Source: Mikania micrantha (taxonomy: Eukaryota > Streptophyta > Magnoliopsida > Asterales > Asteraceae). Taken from it: a stretch of 64,000 bases of DNA. Below the pieces are notes generated by a model. The model did not search any database. It saw only the letters and a list, made by a program, of their open reading frames with translations, and was not told the origin of the DNA. Made by a program: the position numbers and the translations under genes. This document shows, one piece after another, positions 35,609-47,152 of this stretch (position 1 is the stretch's first letter; every line of letters starts with the position of its first letter). The DNA is taken from positions 41,686,804-41,750,803 of the forward strand of contig CM018683.1 of the NCBI GenBank assembly GCA_009363875.1. The letters are read 5' to 3'.

Positions 35609-37365
35609 GTTGGATCCTTTTTCCTCTTTATTCTTTTAAATATTTATTTTCTTAACTAAATAAACTTTAGAAATTCTAAAAAAATTCCTAAAATTCTAAA
35701 ATCATGTTTCTAAATAATCTGTTAAAAGTTTGGAATTTTTCAGAAAAGATTTATATTATCTTACTATTTAAATGTTATTTAAATAGTTTTAAATATATAA
35801 AAAAAATATTAAAACAATTCTAAAAATTCTAAGAAAATTCTTTAAACTCTAATATACTATTTATAATATTATGACAAAATTTTAGAATTTTTCAGGATAA
35901 ATTTATATTATTTTTCTATTTAAAAGTCATTTAAATAGTTTTAATTATATAGAAAATACTAAAACATTTCTAAAAATTCTGGAAAAATTCCATAAATTAT
36001 AATTTAACTATATTAACATTCTGGAAATTTTTAAATAAATTTTTGAATATTATTTTTAAAATTTACTATTTATTGTTTAAATAAACTTTAAATAAAAGTA
36101 TGATTTATGAAATTAATTTAAAAGTCAGGAAATTATTTTTATTTTCTGGAATTAATTTTAATGGTATTATAATTATAAGTGTCACACCCCCAATTTTCAA
36201 CTAACGGAATCATACCGTTGGGAACGTGACAAACCAGGATCTCAGATCATTAGACATAACGAAGACCTCTATATGGATTTCAAAACATACTTTGGTCTAA
36301 AAACATAACATCAGAGTTTTTAAAGTTTGCGGAAGCGTTTTAAAACCAGTAACAGTTGTAAAATGTAAACTACAATACAAAGTTTCAAATGTTCAAATTC
36401 AAATAACTAAAATGTAAAGTCATGCATGCGACTCAATCTCCTAGTCCATGCCTGCTTTCTTGTGCACCTTAACGTCCTGAGAAAACATGTAAATCAAGTC
36501 AACACAAAGGTTGGTGCATAACACAGGTTTAAGCATTCATAATGTTTAAAACAACAGTTTGAATATCAAGTTTGCAGATAACATAATCACACATGCATAG
36601 TCATGATAGCTAGTCATTTGTACTATTTACATAAGTGGTCGACACCGAAGCTGACGATTGCCATGCTATAGCATGTTTTTGCCTTGCCACTATTGTCTAG
36701 CACAAACAATAGTAATGTGTGTTTGGTCAATCAAACACCTGCGTAGATCCCATCTACCAAGTGAGGTTTGTCAAACCTAATAGATCTATTTCCAACTACC
36801 ACGCTTTGCACTACGGCAAACTAAACGGTTCGAAGTGTGTAAGGACTTGTAATTGCTATGTTGTCACATAATGTAAACAGCTAACTCATGCAAGTGATAT
36901 GTATCTAAAAAGTGTTTGTTGCACATGTTTTCTCCCCCAAAACAGTTGAAATAAGAAAGGGGCCGTGTACGCACCTTTTATTGTTGCAGAATGATCAAAT
37001 ACGTGAACTTGCGTAGAAAATCCTCTTACGAAGGATCTGTGTTTAAACAATAACGTTGTGTTATTCAAGATGTCGTTTTGTGCTTGAAATCACATACGTG
37101 TCAACACACGTATGTTAGAGTGTTAAGAATATGCATACGTATGTACGCGTACCCTTAAAATCGTTTAAATAAAATCATATGGCCGTATATGATTTTATTT
37201 AAATAAACGTAATTATACGCGATTACGTTTTCGATCAAAAATGTGAATTTTATTATACAAATGTGTTCGGAATTGAATTCTGGTTCTAACGCAATTCGAA
37301 CGAGTCGAATCGGAGTTAGAACGGAGAAGTTATGGCTAAAAACCAAGGTTTGGTTTAAATATCAA

Positions 37366-37445
37366 AAACATGGCAGCCCCCGGGTTCTAAACCGGGACCT
37401 CCCACACACACACACAAGTTCAAACCATTTGATCTAGCCTATCTT
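37366..37445 (-). other. tRNA-like Pol III module in the third-family solo LTR
   Basis: On - it reads an A-box-like GGCTAGATCAAATGGTTT, a GT-repeat spacer, then a B-box-like GGTTTAGAACCC within a CCCGG/CCGGG stem. It is in LTR sense, as is the module in the Tekay LTR. The GT run in place of an anticodon arm argues against a working tRNA. Confidence 0.42.
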
Positions 37446-38809
37446 TTGTTAACATATTCGATTCAAAATTGTTTTAAACATCACTGGACCGGTTCCCCCT
37501 TTGTTATTCCTTAGCCGAACCAACTAGCCTCAATTTGACCTCGGTTCGAATCCGATTAAGCCTAAAACCATAGGGCTTCGCTTCTGGGTTCTCGACTGAG
37601 TCTCTAGGTGCTTTTAATTCGAAAACAAAACACTATAACCCACTTATTTGGGAGTACACAGATTCGAACTTGATTTCTAAAACCCATCATACGATCTCAT
37701 CAAATTCGTTTGCCTTAATCCTTAAACTCATCAGATTTTCATTCAATCTAGTTCCACGAATCTACCCATACCCATTAATTCGATTTTCAAACCCGTTTGC
37801 ATCAGAATCCCCAAAACCTTTTAACCCGAAAACCCTAGAACTCTAAGTTCATCAATTCGTTGTTCTATAATGACATTAGCATAACAATAACATCAATCGG
37901 GATCTTCTGAAATCATTCATGCTATTTAATTTGATTCTTAAACTCATTTGATCGAAAACCCCCAAAACCGATTCCATATGAACCCTAGAATTAGACCTCA
38001 TTAAATTCGTAATGATTTGCTGAAATTGACTTAAGGATTTCCTTTATCAGTGTATTCCGAATCTATCTGCATAATTCAATTAGACTCTTGAGCGTGTTTG
38101 ATTATAAACCCCCAAATTGGATTCTAGGATGAACCCTAGAATTCGAGCACATATAATTCGATGTTAAGGATCAAAATTAACATGTGTTTAACCTTATTCG
38201 GCCACTTTAGGTTGTTTAGGAGTGCAGACTTACTTGTTTTGAGGTCCAATTGAACGAGTTAGTCTTGAGAGTTGATGTTCGGCCACTCCACAATCGGGTC
38301 TCCTTTCCGCGGCTTCTCAGAATGCAATTGTGATATGAAAATGATTCTAATTATGCCGACTAGTGTTTCTGTAATCCCAATTGCGAATATTATAGCCGAA
38401 TTGTATGATTTTCATTTATGGGAGTGACGGTTTCGACTTATGGTTAGCTTCTGGATTAAATTCGATCATTAAACGGGTAATTCTTATAGTCTAACCGTTA
38501 GAAATCATTAATAACATGATTAAGAGTGGTTTAAGTCGATTGCAACTGATCACCCATGTGAAATTCGAGTTCTATCTACATTATTGGCCAAATTTTGACT
38601 TTTCTAGTCAAAATTGAATAATTTCACAAATTATAAGACAATTTCTCATAATCTAAATGTATTATACCTAATTTTGTTCAAGCTTAAACCTTCTAATCTG
38701 ATTTCTAATCATCATAATCATTTCTGCTAATTATTGCTAACCGAGTTAATCCCGAAAATATCGAATTGTCACTAATTGGGCTACTTATAACATTGTTGGA
38801 CTAGATTAA

Positions 38810-38935
38810 TCCTTTTGGGCCTCCTAAATACAATTGGGTCTACCTTGGGCCTCATTGGGCCTACTTTGGCCTTATTGGGCCTACCTTGGCCTTGTTGGGC
38901 CTACCTTGGCCTTGTTGGGCCTTCCTATTTCTGAT
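38810..38935 (-). repeat. TTGGGCCTACCTTGGCC tandem repeat
   Basis: Six to seven imperfect 16-24-bp units of TTGGGCCT(A/C)C(C/T)TTGGCC lie near the 5' end of the third-family solo LTR (- sense). TGGGCC words are common plant promoter elements, but a role here is speculative. Confidence 0.75.
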
Positions 38936-41084
38936 TTCGCTATTTTCAGTTAGCGAGGTTAATTCAAAAAGTCGGATTGTCACCATAAGTTTTCAAAATT
39001 TTATTAACAAACATACATATATATTAGTTCTTTGAATCATTTAAACATATAACTAGTTATAAATCATTTTTATTTTATTTTTACAAGATATATACATTTC
39101 TAAATTATTTTTTTTAGAAAAATAAATATAAACAATGCTTGAAAAATGTTATACTTTCATTTCATCACAAAAATTGCAAAACAATTTCATAGCATTATTT
39201 CTAAACACAAAGGGAATTTTATGATCAAACATAAACATTTAATTAGATAGATCTAAGTTATATTTTATAAATCTAGGCTGATTTGAGGAGTGGTTCCTTC
39301 CTAAGCATAATCAAACATTACTTGGATAACTCTAAAGCTAAAGCAAGTGAGTTTTCTTATACTCCCTTTTTGCATTTTTGTAATCTTTGGGATGTTGCAC
39401 ATGTCATATTAAACAATGGTATTCTAGAGTCAAAAACAAATACTATGATGCAATTCTATAGTTTAAATTAGAATTTGATTTGAATGTTATGTGTTACCTA
39501 TTTGTTTGTATATCTATGTGTTATCATTATTGGATTATCATATACAATATATTAGTACTAGTAGCCTTTAATTAACATGACTTATGTCATTGTTTAATAT
39601 TAAAGGTGAAATTGCCAAAAACTATTAGTATTATTAGTAACCTTTCTTTAGTGACTTTGTGTCATTATGATAGAAAGGTGAAATTGCCAAATTCTATTAA
39701 TCAAACATTGTGGAACATATATATATTTAGATCAATTTTTATTAGACTATTGTTGCATCTTATTTCTATTATACATATATCAAACTGTATGAGAATCTCA
39801 CCAACTATGCAAATAGTTGATCAAAACTCTATTTTACATGTGTAACAGGTTAGTGGCTTGGATGAAGACACACTTAAGCTATTTGGACCTAGTTAATAAA
39901 ATAAACAATGTTATTTATTTTGGTTTGTTTGGAATTGAAATTATTGGATTATGTTTGGTTGTTTGAATTATCTTGGATGTTTGAATGAATGTTATGTTGA
40001 TCTTAAATTGGATTATTAAACTATTGAAACTTATAAAGTAGCACCATGAGTTATGAACAATCAAACTCGCGCCCCAACGTATTCCGCCGTTGGTTGGGGT
40101 GTGACACTTGGTTCGTGGTTTCCAGGTTCGGCCAGCATAACTATCAACCACCATAGGTTCGGCCGATCTGCTTTCTAGCGAACCATATTAGCTCGTTTTA
40201 GGTTTTACAATGTGTAAAATCGTTTAAAAAGGTGGTGACAATAACCGGTTTCTATATGTGTAAAAACCAAAAAGTAAAGTGAACGATCTACCTTCAAATC
40301 GTGATCAAATGCTCGAAATCTTCGTGGATTCTTGTTCTACTCGTCCATATGAACGATTTGGCACCAATATTTCTTGAAATGGTTGAGTTTTGAAGAAGAT
40401 ATTCTAGAGAGAAGGTAGAGAGAGAGTAGGGTGACGGGAATGTGGGTTTAGAGAGAGAAAGAGATTGTGAAAATGAAAGAGATGAAGTGGTTCATCTCTC
40501 TTATATCTCGTTTCGTTCCCACGTGCTCGGTCTCGTTTATTTCGTGTTAAAAAATATTAGATGCTCGGTTTTTCTCGTAAAATATATTCAAAACATGAAT
40601 CGTTTAAATAATTAGATTTCGTTTTTACAAAATAGTTTTTAATTTGATTTCGTTTTGATAAAATAATTTCATTTGTTTTCGTTAAGTTATTTATTTAATA
40701 AAACGATTTATTCGGATCCGTCTAAGGTTGTAATTCTTAATAAATGTTTTTAAATTCCTTTTCTTAATTTAATATCGTTAGATATTATTTCGGTTATCTC
40801 GTCGAAGCGCGTTACTCACGTACGTATTCGTAAAGATCGTCACCTTTTCGAATCCAACGCTCGTATCGTATTTCAATTCGATTTACGATTTATGGAATAT
40901 CGTTTCAGTATATTATTCCTAATTATTATATTTGTGTGAATCGTCACTCACGCGAATACATTATTAAGTTAATATTTCTGAAATAACATTCGTGTTTAAA
41001 TTATATTCGTAACCTCACCATCGCGTAATTATTTTTAATAATGCTTTCATTATTTCATTATTTTGATTATTATAATTTCCCAAT

Positions 41085-41435
41085 CCAAATCCCACTAAAC
41101 CACATCACTGACACATCCATGATTGACCGAAATAAGCTTATGTATAGGACATATGTAGGAGTAGGTCGCAACCTCTCCAGCCACCGTCCCACCACCATTT
41201 CGATAAACCATGACCATGTGTCCTTGACTATGTTTAGTAACCGACCAATAACCAACTCATAAACCTTTGCCATTCCAAACCAAAACCTCGGATTCTCCTC
41301 ACCAAATCCTCAACACTGATATAATCATGATAAACCGAAGATGGTTTATGTATAGGGCATATGTAGAAGTCAGTCGCAACTGCTTCAGCCGCCATCCCAC
41401 CACCTCTTCGATAGACCATGATTATATCCTTGCCT
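41085..41435 (-). repeat. Duplicated TATGTATAGGRCATATGTAG block of the outer solo LTR
   Basis: Two related blocks near 41130 and 41340 contain TTATGTATAGG(A/G)CATATGTAG, then GTCGCAAC and a GCC(A/G)CC(G/A)TCCCACCACC end. They resemble 11935-12005 and, in reverse, the blocks at 6116-6545. Short frames here (41041-41449) are not genes. Confidence 0.65.
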
Positions 41436-42446
41436 ATCTTTGGTTATAGAATCCTATACCACTATCATTCCCAATCAATGACCCATATCATATTAATTCA
41501 ATTGCAATAAACTCTCTGGTTCTGTTTAGTTGTGATTCAAACTAGACTTCCCATGGTTTATGCTCATTATGTAATATACGTTCTCAATAATGTATACAAA
41601 TGATAATAACATCCAATAATTCATAGTAATTACCAATTATCATATCAGGTCTTAACAATACAAATATTTATGTAATGAAATGCCTGAAATACAGTGATGT
41701 TACACTCCATAATATCATAGATGTAACGAAACAAGCTCAACATCAAATTTTACACACCAAACATGACACATTACACATACAATGTACACTACACAAACAA
41801 CATCCTATGTGACAAAAATTATAACAAAATAGAGCCATTCAAATACCCTAAACATTACAGAAGACACATCAATTATTACACAATTGATAAATCATTTACA
41901 AAGGGAGGAGAATTCAGCCTCATATAAGACACAATACACATTACACAATTGACATGGTACATTTCAAGCTCCATAATATCACAGACGCAACAAAACAAGC
42001 TCAACATCAAATTTTACACACCAAACATGACACATTACACATACAATGTACACTACACAAACAACATCCTATGTGACAAAAATTATAACAAAACAGGGCC
42101 ATTCAAATACCCTAAACATTATAGAAGACACGTCAATTATGACAGAATTGATAAATCATTTACAAAGGGAGGAGAATTCAGCCTCACATTTTACAGAATA
42201 CACATTACACAATAGATCTTTACATCAATTATTACACAACAGAATACACATTACACATTACATCTTTACATATTTTAATTGTTACACAATACAACTGAAA
42301 ATTTGATGATTACATACACTATTACACAATCCCACTACTTAAACATTACACAATATCTGACTCGTTACACATTGAAGATAATATCTGACTTAAACATATG
42401 TAGATGTTGGAAAACACAATCGTTAGGATTAATGTTGATATTGTAC

Positions 42447-42615
42447 CATTATTTGGTGCTTCGTTCGTCATTTCGGCTTCCTTGAGTGAGTCTTCGGCTG
42501 TTTTTTGCTCCTCTAGCGCCGAAACGTGGATAGACTGTTGTAAATCACTAGAATCATTGACAATGATCTCTGAGACGAACACATTAGGGTGAATTTCGGG
42601 CTTTGATGAAGACAT
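42447..42615 (-). pseudogene. First exon of the Ulp1-like gene (MULE-borne)
   Basis: From the ATG at 42615 the frame gives 56 acidic, Ser/Glu-rich residues and ends at a donor AATG|GTACAA. The acceptor GCTACAG|CTGATC at 23609 continues it in the right phase, into a DQDHEMLEPL stretch. The link is inferred from phase, strand and lack of another acceptor; the intron is now about 18.8 kb because of the LTR nest. This could instead be the first exon of another gene in the same transposon. Confidence 0.5.
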
Positions 42616-42860
42616 CGCGACGGTTTTTGATGGATTTTTGAAAAACTGTGTGTTTTGGGAGGGAGAAGTTCGCAGGCGTGTAGAAGACGAAAAAACAACC
42701 GTTTGACTGTTTTACCCTTTTCTCGGATTAAAACACCGTGGTATTTACAATTATGCCACCGCGTGAATCTGGGCCCTAGATCTAAGCAATCCGACGGTTT
42801 TGATGGTTTCTTAGCCTTTTTAGGTTAAAGGCCCTATTTAGGATAACCCAACCCATTTCT
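42616..42860. other. Presumed right terminal region of the Mutator-like element
   Basis: This is the 5' flank of the exon at 42615, and sequence character changes near 42860. No reliable terminal inverted repeat or 9-bp target duplication can be shown because the left end is lost beneath the copia array. Confidence 0.3.
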
Positions 42861-43359
42861 TAACTTACATTGATGTCATTTGTTGTTTCTTTATTTATAC
42901 GAGGTAATGATTTATTTACTTGATAAAAATTCATTAATTCCACATTTTATCACTTTATTAAAAATTATTTCCTTTTTTTGATCATTAATTACATTTTTGG
43001 GTTTTGAAAACGGTGATTAAATTAAAAAATGTGGGAAATGATGGTAAAGTACAAGAGGTACAACAATAAAAGTAATAATTTTGACCAAATGTTGTTCTTG
43101 TAGCCTTTGTATGAATACAAAATTCCTATTTTGCCTTTTTTATTTGTTTTTGAATTAAAGAATACAAATATTAAATGTAGTTTTCTTATAAGCCATTGGA
43201 TCATCTTTTCTATTTATTTTAAACCATTAGGATCTAGTTATACATCTATCGAATTAAGACAGAGTTAACATTCGAACCATCCCCTATATATAAAAGAAAT
43301 TATTTGATTGGTGGATTCTAGTTTTCTCTAAAATTATGAGTTTTCTCTTGAACATTCCC

Positions 43360-43360
<1 letters not shown>
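42861..43360. other. Intergenic, no gene; isolated MITE end at 43264-43296
   Basis: AT-rich sequence with no supportable frame. GTTAACATTCGAACC..CCCTATATATA near 43266 matches the terminal repeat of the MITE at 19202, without a partner arm nearby. Confidence 0.5.

Positions 43361-43450
<90 letters not shown>
43361..43450. repeat. (TC)n(TA)n microsatellite
   Basis: About 9 TC units followed by about 37 TA units. The frame across it that would encode alternating Ile-Tyr is an artefact. Confidence 0.97.
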
Positions 43451-43451
<1 letters not shown>

Positions 43452-43520
43452 GGTAATGTTCAAATAATAACTCACTCTTAAAGCATTAACCCAGATAACT
43501 TTACCAAGATGAAGCCAAAT

Positions 43521-43768
43521 ATTGGATTTTTTTTAACATTATTATAAGACATATACAACACTTTCTTCTTTTATGAGTTTGCGAATTCATCATTGTTTAA
43601 GACGTAACAACGTTGTCAATTTTTCACTTACAACACTGCAAATGTTTTAGGCCTAAAACTTACAATGATATTACGTCTTAAACGGTGATTAATTTTCGCG
43701 AACCCATAAAAGAAGAAAGTGTTGTAGATGTCTTACAATGATGTTCAAAAAAAAAAATCCAAGATTGT
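43521..43768. mobile_element. Fold-back MITE, about 250 bp
   Basis: The left arm (TTGGATTTTTTT, ACAACACTTTCTTCTTTTAT, TTTAAGACGTAA) pairs with the right arm in reverse over about 90-100 bp with scattered mismatches. About 60 bp lie between the arms. No frame; target duplication unclear. Confidence 0.75.
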
Positions 43769-43782
43769 ATGGGAATTATCAA

Positions 43783-44325
43783 TTGTTAACCCTTTCTTAT
43801 TGCGTTAATCGAATAACTACATCTTATTACTTAGGGGCCCACATTATAGTAAATCTAAACGTGTAGTTTTTTTTTAATTAATAGAATTAAGGGTCAATTA
43901 CATATATCCCCTTGCTAAATCCATTTATTACATATTTACCCAATCATAAAACTAAATTACATATTTCCCATTTCTAAACCATATATATTACATATTTATC
44001 CATTTCATTAAAAACCAAACTATGTATTTCCTATTATACCCTTAATGAAGTAATTAAAAATAATTTATATATTTCTCCTTACTAAGGGGCAATCTTGGAA
44101 TATGAGGATATCTGTAATTTTAATTTAACATTGGGGATATATGTAAATTTGATGTTTAATAAGGGGATATATGATATTATTCCTAGAATTAATGTAGGAC
44201 CCACTTACATTAATACAAAAAAAACTACACATTTATATTTACTTTAATGTGAGCCCCAAAGTAATAAAATGTACTTATTTGATTAACGCAATAAATATGA
44301 GTTAACAAATGAACCACACCCTATA
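43783..44325. mobile_element. MITE related to 19202-19476, with another MITE nested in it
   Basis: The ends GTTAACCCTTTCTTATTGCG and, in reverse, GTTAACTCATATTTATTGCG match the MITE in the Helitron, as do the CATCTTATTACTT and TAAATCTAAACGTGTAG blocks. A second element separates the arms at about 43888-44190. Confidence 0.7.
43888..44190. mobile_element. Nested MITE with TACATATATCCCC ends
   Basis: The left end AATTACATATATCCCCTTG pairs with the right end read backwards, AATATCATATATCCCCTTA. Inside, ACATATTTACCC-like words are repeated. It splits the older MITE. Confidence 0.6.
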
Positions 44326-44329
44326 TATA

Positions 44330-44520
44330 TATTATAATTCGAGCCGAGCCAATGAGTCGAGCCACGTGCCGACCTCGAGTCGAGCCAACCCGGGCTTGGG
44401 CTCGGCTTGTTATAAACGAGTTGTTTTGGAGCCGAGCTCTTTTCGAACTGAACTCTTTTTGAGCCAAACTTTTTCTGAACAAGCCCCGAGCTTTTTGAAA
44501 AGCGCATGATAGGGCGGGAT
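44330..44520. repeat. GAGCCGAGC word-rich repeat
   Basis: CGAGCCGAGCC, GAGCCGAGCTC and CTCGGCTTG words recur, a pattern common to small plant DNA transposons. No ends could be fixed. 44521-44980 shows no gene. Confidence 0.45.
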
Positions 44521-44989
44521 GATTTTAATAAAATATTAAGCATAAACGTTAATGCAACCTTAGAAAAAAAAAACTTGTGCCTTGAACGACATAAAATTTA
44601 GTAAACCACCAAAGGAATTAACATTTTCAAAATTTAATGTAAAAAAAAATAATAAAAACTTGTATGCGAACTTGCACGTTGCATCAAATTCAAAGGCGTA
44701 TGTGATATTCAGAATATTACAGTAAAAACCTAAACATACTTGTGCTATGACACATTAAACTTAACAAATTAACATCGTTAAAATTTTATTAAACAAAATC
44801 AAAACTTTTATAAAATAAAACAAAAAATTTTACATAGCCCCTATTCGATTGAAACTAGTAATAATAAAATGGAAACCCCAACACAACGATATATATATTA
44901 TAAAAATAAACAAAAAAACGAACATGACATGTTGGTGTTCTTTGTTTAACTTTAACCGAACAGAAGATCGAACACGACATTTAAAATAG

Positions 44990-45500
44990 GGGTTTCATGT
45001 TTATGTTCGTTCGTTAAAAGTATAATAAATAGCTCTTGAACATAGACGAACATAATTAAACAAACCGAACAAATATAAATGAACATAATAAAGAAACAAA
45101 AAAGACCATAATTGAACAAACATATATAAACAAACAATGTTTAAAACCATAATAAACATATTTAAAAATGCAATCATCATCAACAGTGAAAAAGAAACAT
45201 CTAAAATAAAGTTCAATACATAATTTCAAAAGTAAAACACCAACTTCAAGTCACCAATTCAACTTAATCATAAACAGTGCAAAACCTTCAATTAAGCTCA
45301 ATGGTGATAATGAACAAAAATATAAACGAACGTTCACAAAAGTAAATGAACAAATGAGACGTGTTCATGTTTGTTATTTTAGTTAAAAAAAAAAATTTTG
45401 TCAATGTTCTTTTGTTTAGTTAAATAAACGAAAATGAACGAACTTTAGCTGAACGATCAACAAACGGTTCACTAAATGTTCAGTTCATTTACATGCCAAA
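44990..45500. repeat. GAACGAAC/GTTCGTT word-rich repeat
   Basis: Degenerate ATGAAC, AACGAAC and GTTCGTT words in both orientations suggest a decayed, partly inverted DNA transposon. 45500-46000 is AT-rich with nothing recognisable. Confidence 0.4.
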
Positions 45501-46015
45501 ACACAACATTGTGTATACACCAACAAATGAAAATGGAAATTAAAAATAAACTTAAAAAAAAAAAACCAAATGATCACCTTCTTTGAATTAAGTTGTATGT
45601 GTCTTTGATGTCAATTATCAAAAATAAATCTAAACTTATTCACGAATACCACCAAAATAATAACATTCGAAGAACTGAAATCTTGAACAGTTAGAAATTA
45701 ATTACTAGTGATTAACGGTTTCTTATTGAACTAAACATAAAAAAATTACAAAAAAATTACAATAGATTAAAGGTAAAATATGACTAAAAAAATGTATACT
45801 CTCCTCACTAAAAGACATCCATGTAACTACACATAACAGATTCTCATTGAATAAGCATGTTAAGATAAAAATAACTTGAATCGAGAGGGAGTTAAAAATA
45901 TGAAAATAAAACGTGACATGTTGGAAACCACGAGTAATATGCACCTTTTATCTTAAATATCATGAAATTTAAGAAACTTTTAAAGTAGCTTATAGTTATG
46001 TGCTATGTGTCATCT

Positions 46016-46210
46016 TTTTTTTTTAACAACTTGGAACATAGACACACAACCGTCTCTTCCGCCTCTTCGGATTTGACGCTCGGGGCATCGCCCTGATTCG
46101 AACCCAAATATGTCTTGCCTCAACAAATATGTGTCAGCTCAAATTCGAACCCAATACATCTCACAGAGAAGTTAAGAAAATAACCACATGGCTAGAAGCC
46201 TTTTTGTTAA
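46016..46210 (-). mobile_element. tRNA-derived SINE with 13-bp TSD and poly(A) tail
   Basis: On - there is an A box (TAGCCATGTGGTT), about 35 bases later a B box (GGGTTCGAATTTG), then a second B-box-like GGGTTCGAATCAG, and an A-run tail at the + left end. It is flanked by CTATG(T/A)GTCATCT at 46003-46015 and 46211-46223, one mismatch. Pol III boxes, A tail and long TSD together identify a SINE. Confidence 0.82.
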
Positions 46211-46223
46211 CTATGAGTCATCT

Positions 46224-47152
46224 AACCCAAGTAATTAGCCCCAAATGTAAAAAAGTAATGTTCCTGATGTGCGTGGTTTTATTTGTGAGTTATTTAAGTT
46301 GGTAGCAATAGGTTAGTCATTAGTGCAGTTGGTGGTCTTACCAAATGATTTCTAAAACATTTTTTCATAACATAAAAAAGTCTCTTTAACGAGATAATTA
46401 GCTTATATAAAGCATTAGGTTTATAAATTTTCTTAAATACTAATAGAATTAATAATAAAGAGATCAATAAGTTAATTTTTTTGTGTAGCCAGTAAATGCA
46501 AAAAGAAAAAAAAACAGAGAAAAAAAACTATTATAACCTCCTTTGATTGTTATATACATCTCATAAATTTCTATCTGTTAATGGCTTTTTGGTTATTTAT
46601 ATTGATGTTAATTGTTTGATTGATATTAAAAGGGAAAAAAAAAAACAATTTTGATTGTTGTTAATTGTTTTGTAGTGTTAGTCAAGCGATGTAATTTTGT
46701 TTACATGGAGTGTTAGCTTGATGATAAGCAAAACATGCGTAGGTAGATTTGATAATGCCTAATTTGTGCATATGCTTATTAAATTTAGTCATAAATCATT
46801 TAACCAAAATACCAAGAGGATGTTTGACAAATAGCTCCTTAATTGGTAAGAGTTCTGAATAATTTAACATCTGTTTTTAAATTAATTATTAAGAGGCTTG
46901 AAAACCAAATCAGATTAAAAGACTATCAAACAACCCAGAAAAACATGGTTGCCAAATTTATTCCAAGCAAGACTGATATTTTTGTGTTTTAGTCCCGGAT
47001 TTTATGACAATCAAAAGTCTATGAATAACATAAACATGATAAAAATTATAACCTGTGTGCGACGCCTTGTACTACGAGCATGTTCTTCTCAAAACCATAT
47101 GTGAACACGAAACAATATATGACATCTATTGGGACCTTACTGATGGAAGAAA
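46224..47152. other. Intergenic region, no gene
   Basis: AT-rich sequence downstream of the host gene; it should contain that gene's 3' UTR nearest 47153. I see no frame or repeat structure of note. Confidence 0.5.

Larger units (their letters stand above)
36180..38984 (-). mobile_element. Solo LTR of a third gypsy family, TSD ATAAG
   Basis: This 2805-bp insertion starts TGTCACACCCCC and ends GGATTGTCACC, flanked by ATAAG at 36175-36179 and 38985-38989. The empty site is visible in the 5' LTR near 27830. Its first 340 bp resemble 63657-64000. No gag, pol or primer site is present. On - it starts GGTGACAATCC and ends GGGGTGTGACA, so the expected leading T appears mutated to G. Frames inside (36886-37068, 37155-37437) have no recognisable product. 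Confidence 0.85.
34492..40106 (+). repeat. Tekay-like 3' LTR, split by a solo LTR
   Basis: The parts 34492-36179 and 38985-40106 make an LTR matching 26123-28933. It is followed by the TSD CTTGG at 40107-40111, identical to 26118-26122. The complete element is 26123-40106. Confidence 0.92.
24240..41704 (-). mobile_element. Outer giant solo LTR (about 3.5 kb net), TSD CTCCA
   Basis: The two parts are 24240-26122 and 40107-41704. It starts TGTAACACCCCGACC and ends CAGTGATGTTACA, with CTCCA at 24235-24239 and 41705-41709. The pre-insertion sequence is seen in the neighbouring tandem unit near 23970. Apart from the nested Tekay element it holds no gag, pol, PBS or polypurine tract, so it is a solo LTR. 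Ends and layout (minisatellite, CGAACCT tract, AGAGAG leader near 40405) place it with 11453-15611 and 3400-6982, though diverged. The - sense is inferred from that family. Confidence 0.85.
23690..42200. repeat. Four tandem units of about 264 bp, split by an LTR nest
   Basis: The landmark ACATGACACATTACACATAC occurs at 23762, 24027, 41761 and 42025. Steps are 265, 264 (after removing the 17465-bp insertion and one 5-bp TSD) and 264. Each unit carries ACACATTAC words, the reverse complement of the heptamer in the later introns. The array forms intron 1 of the Ulp1-like gene; fragments continue to about 42390. Confidence 0.88.

Noticed and set aside
43284..43475. Open frame with Ile-Tyr repeats
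   Set aside because: Artefact of the TA microsatellite.
45001..45216. Hydrophobic frames resembling membrane proteins
   Set aside because: AT-rich antisense frames over a GAACGAAC repeat; no similarity recognised.
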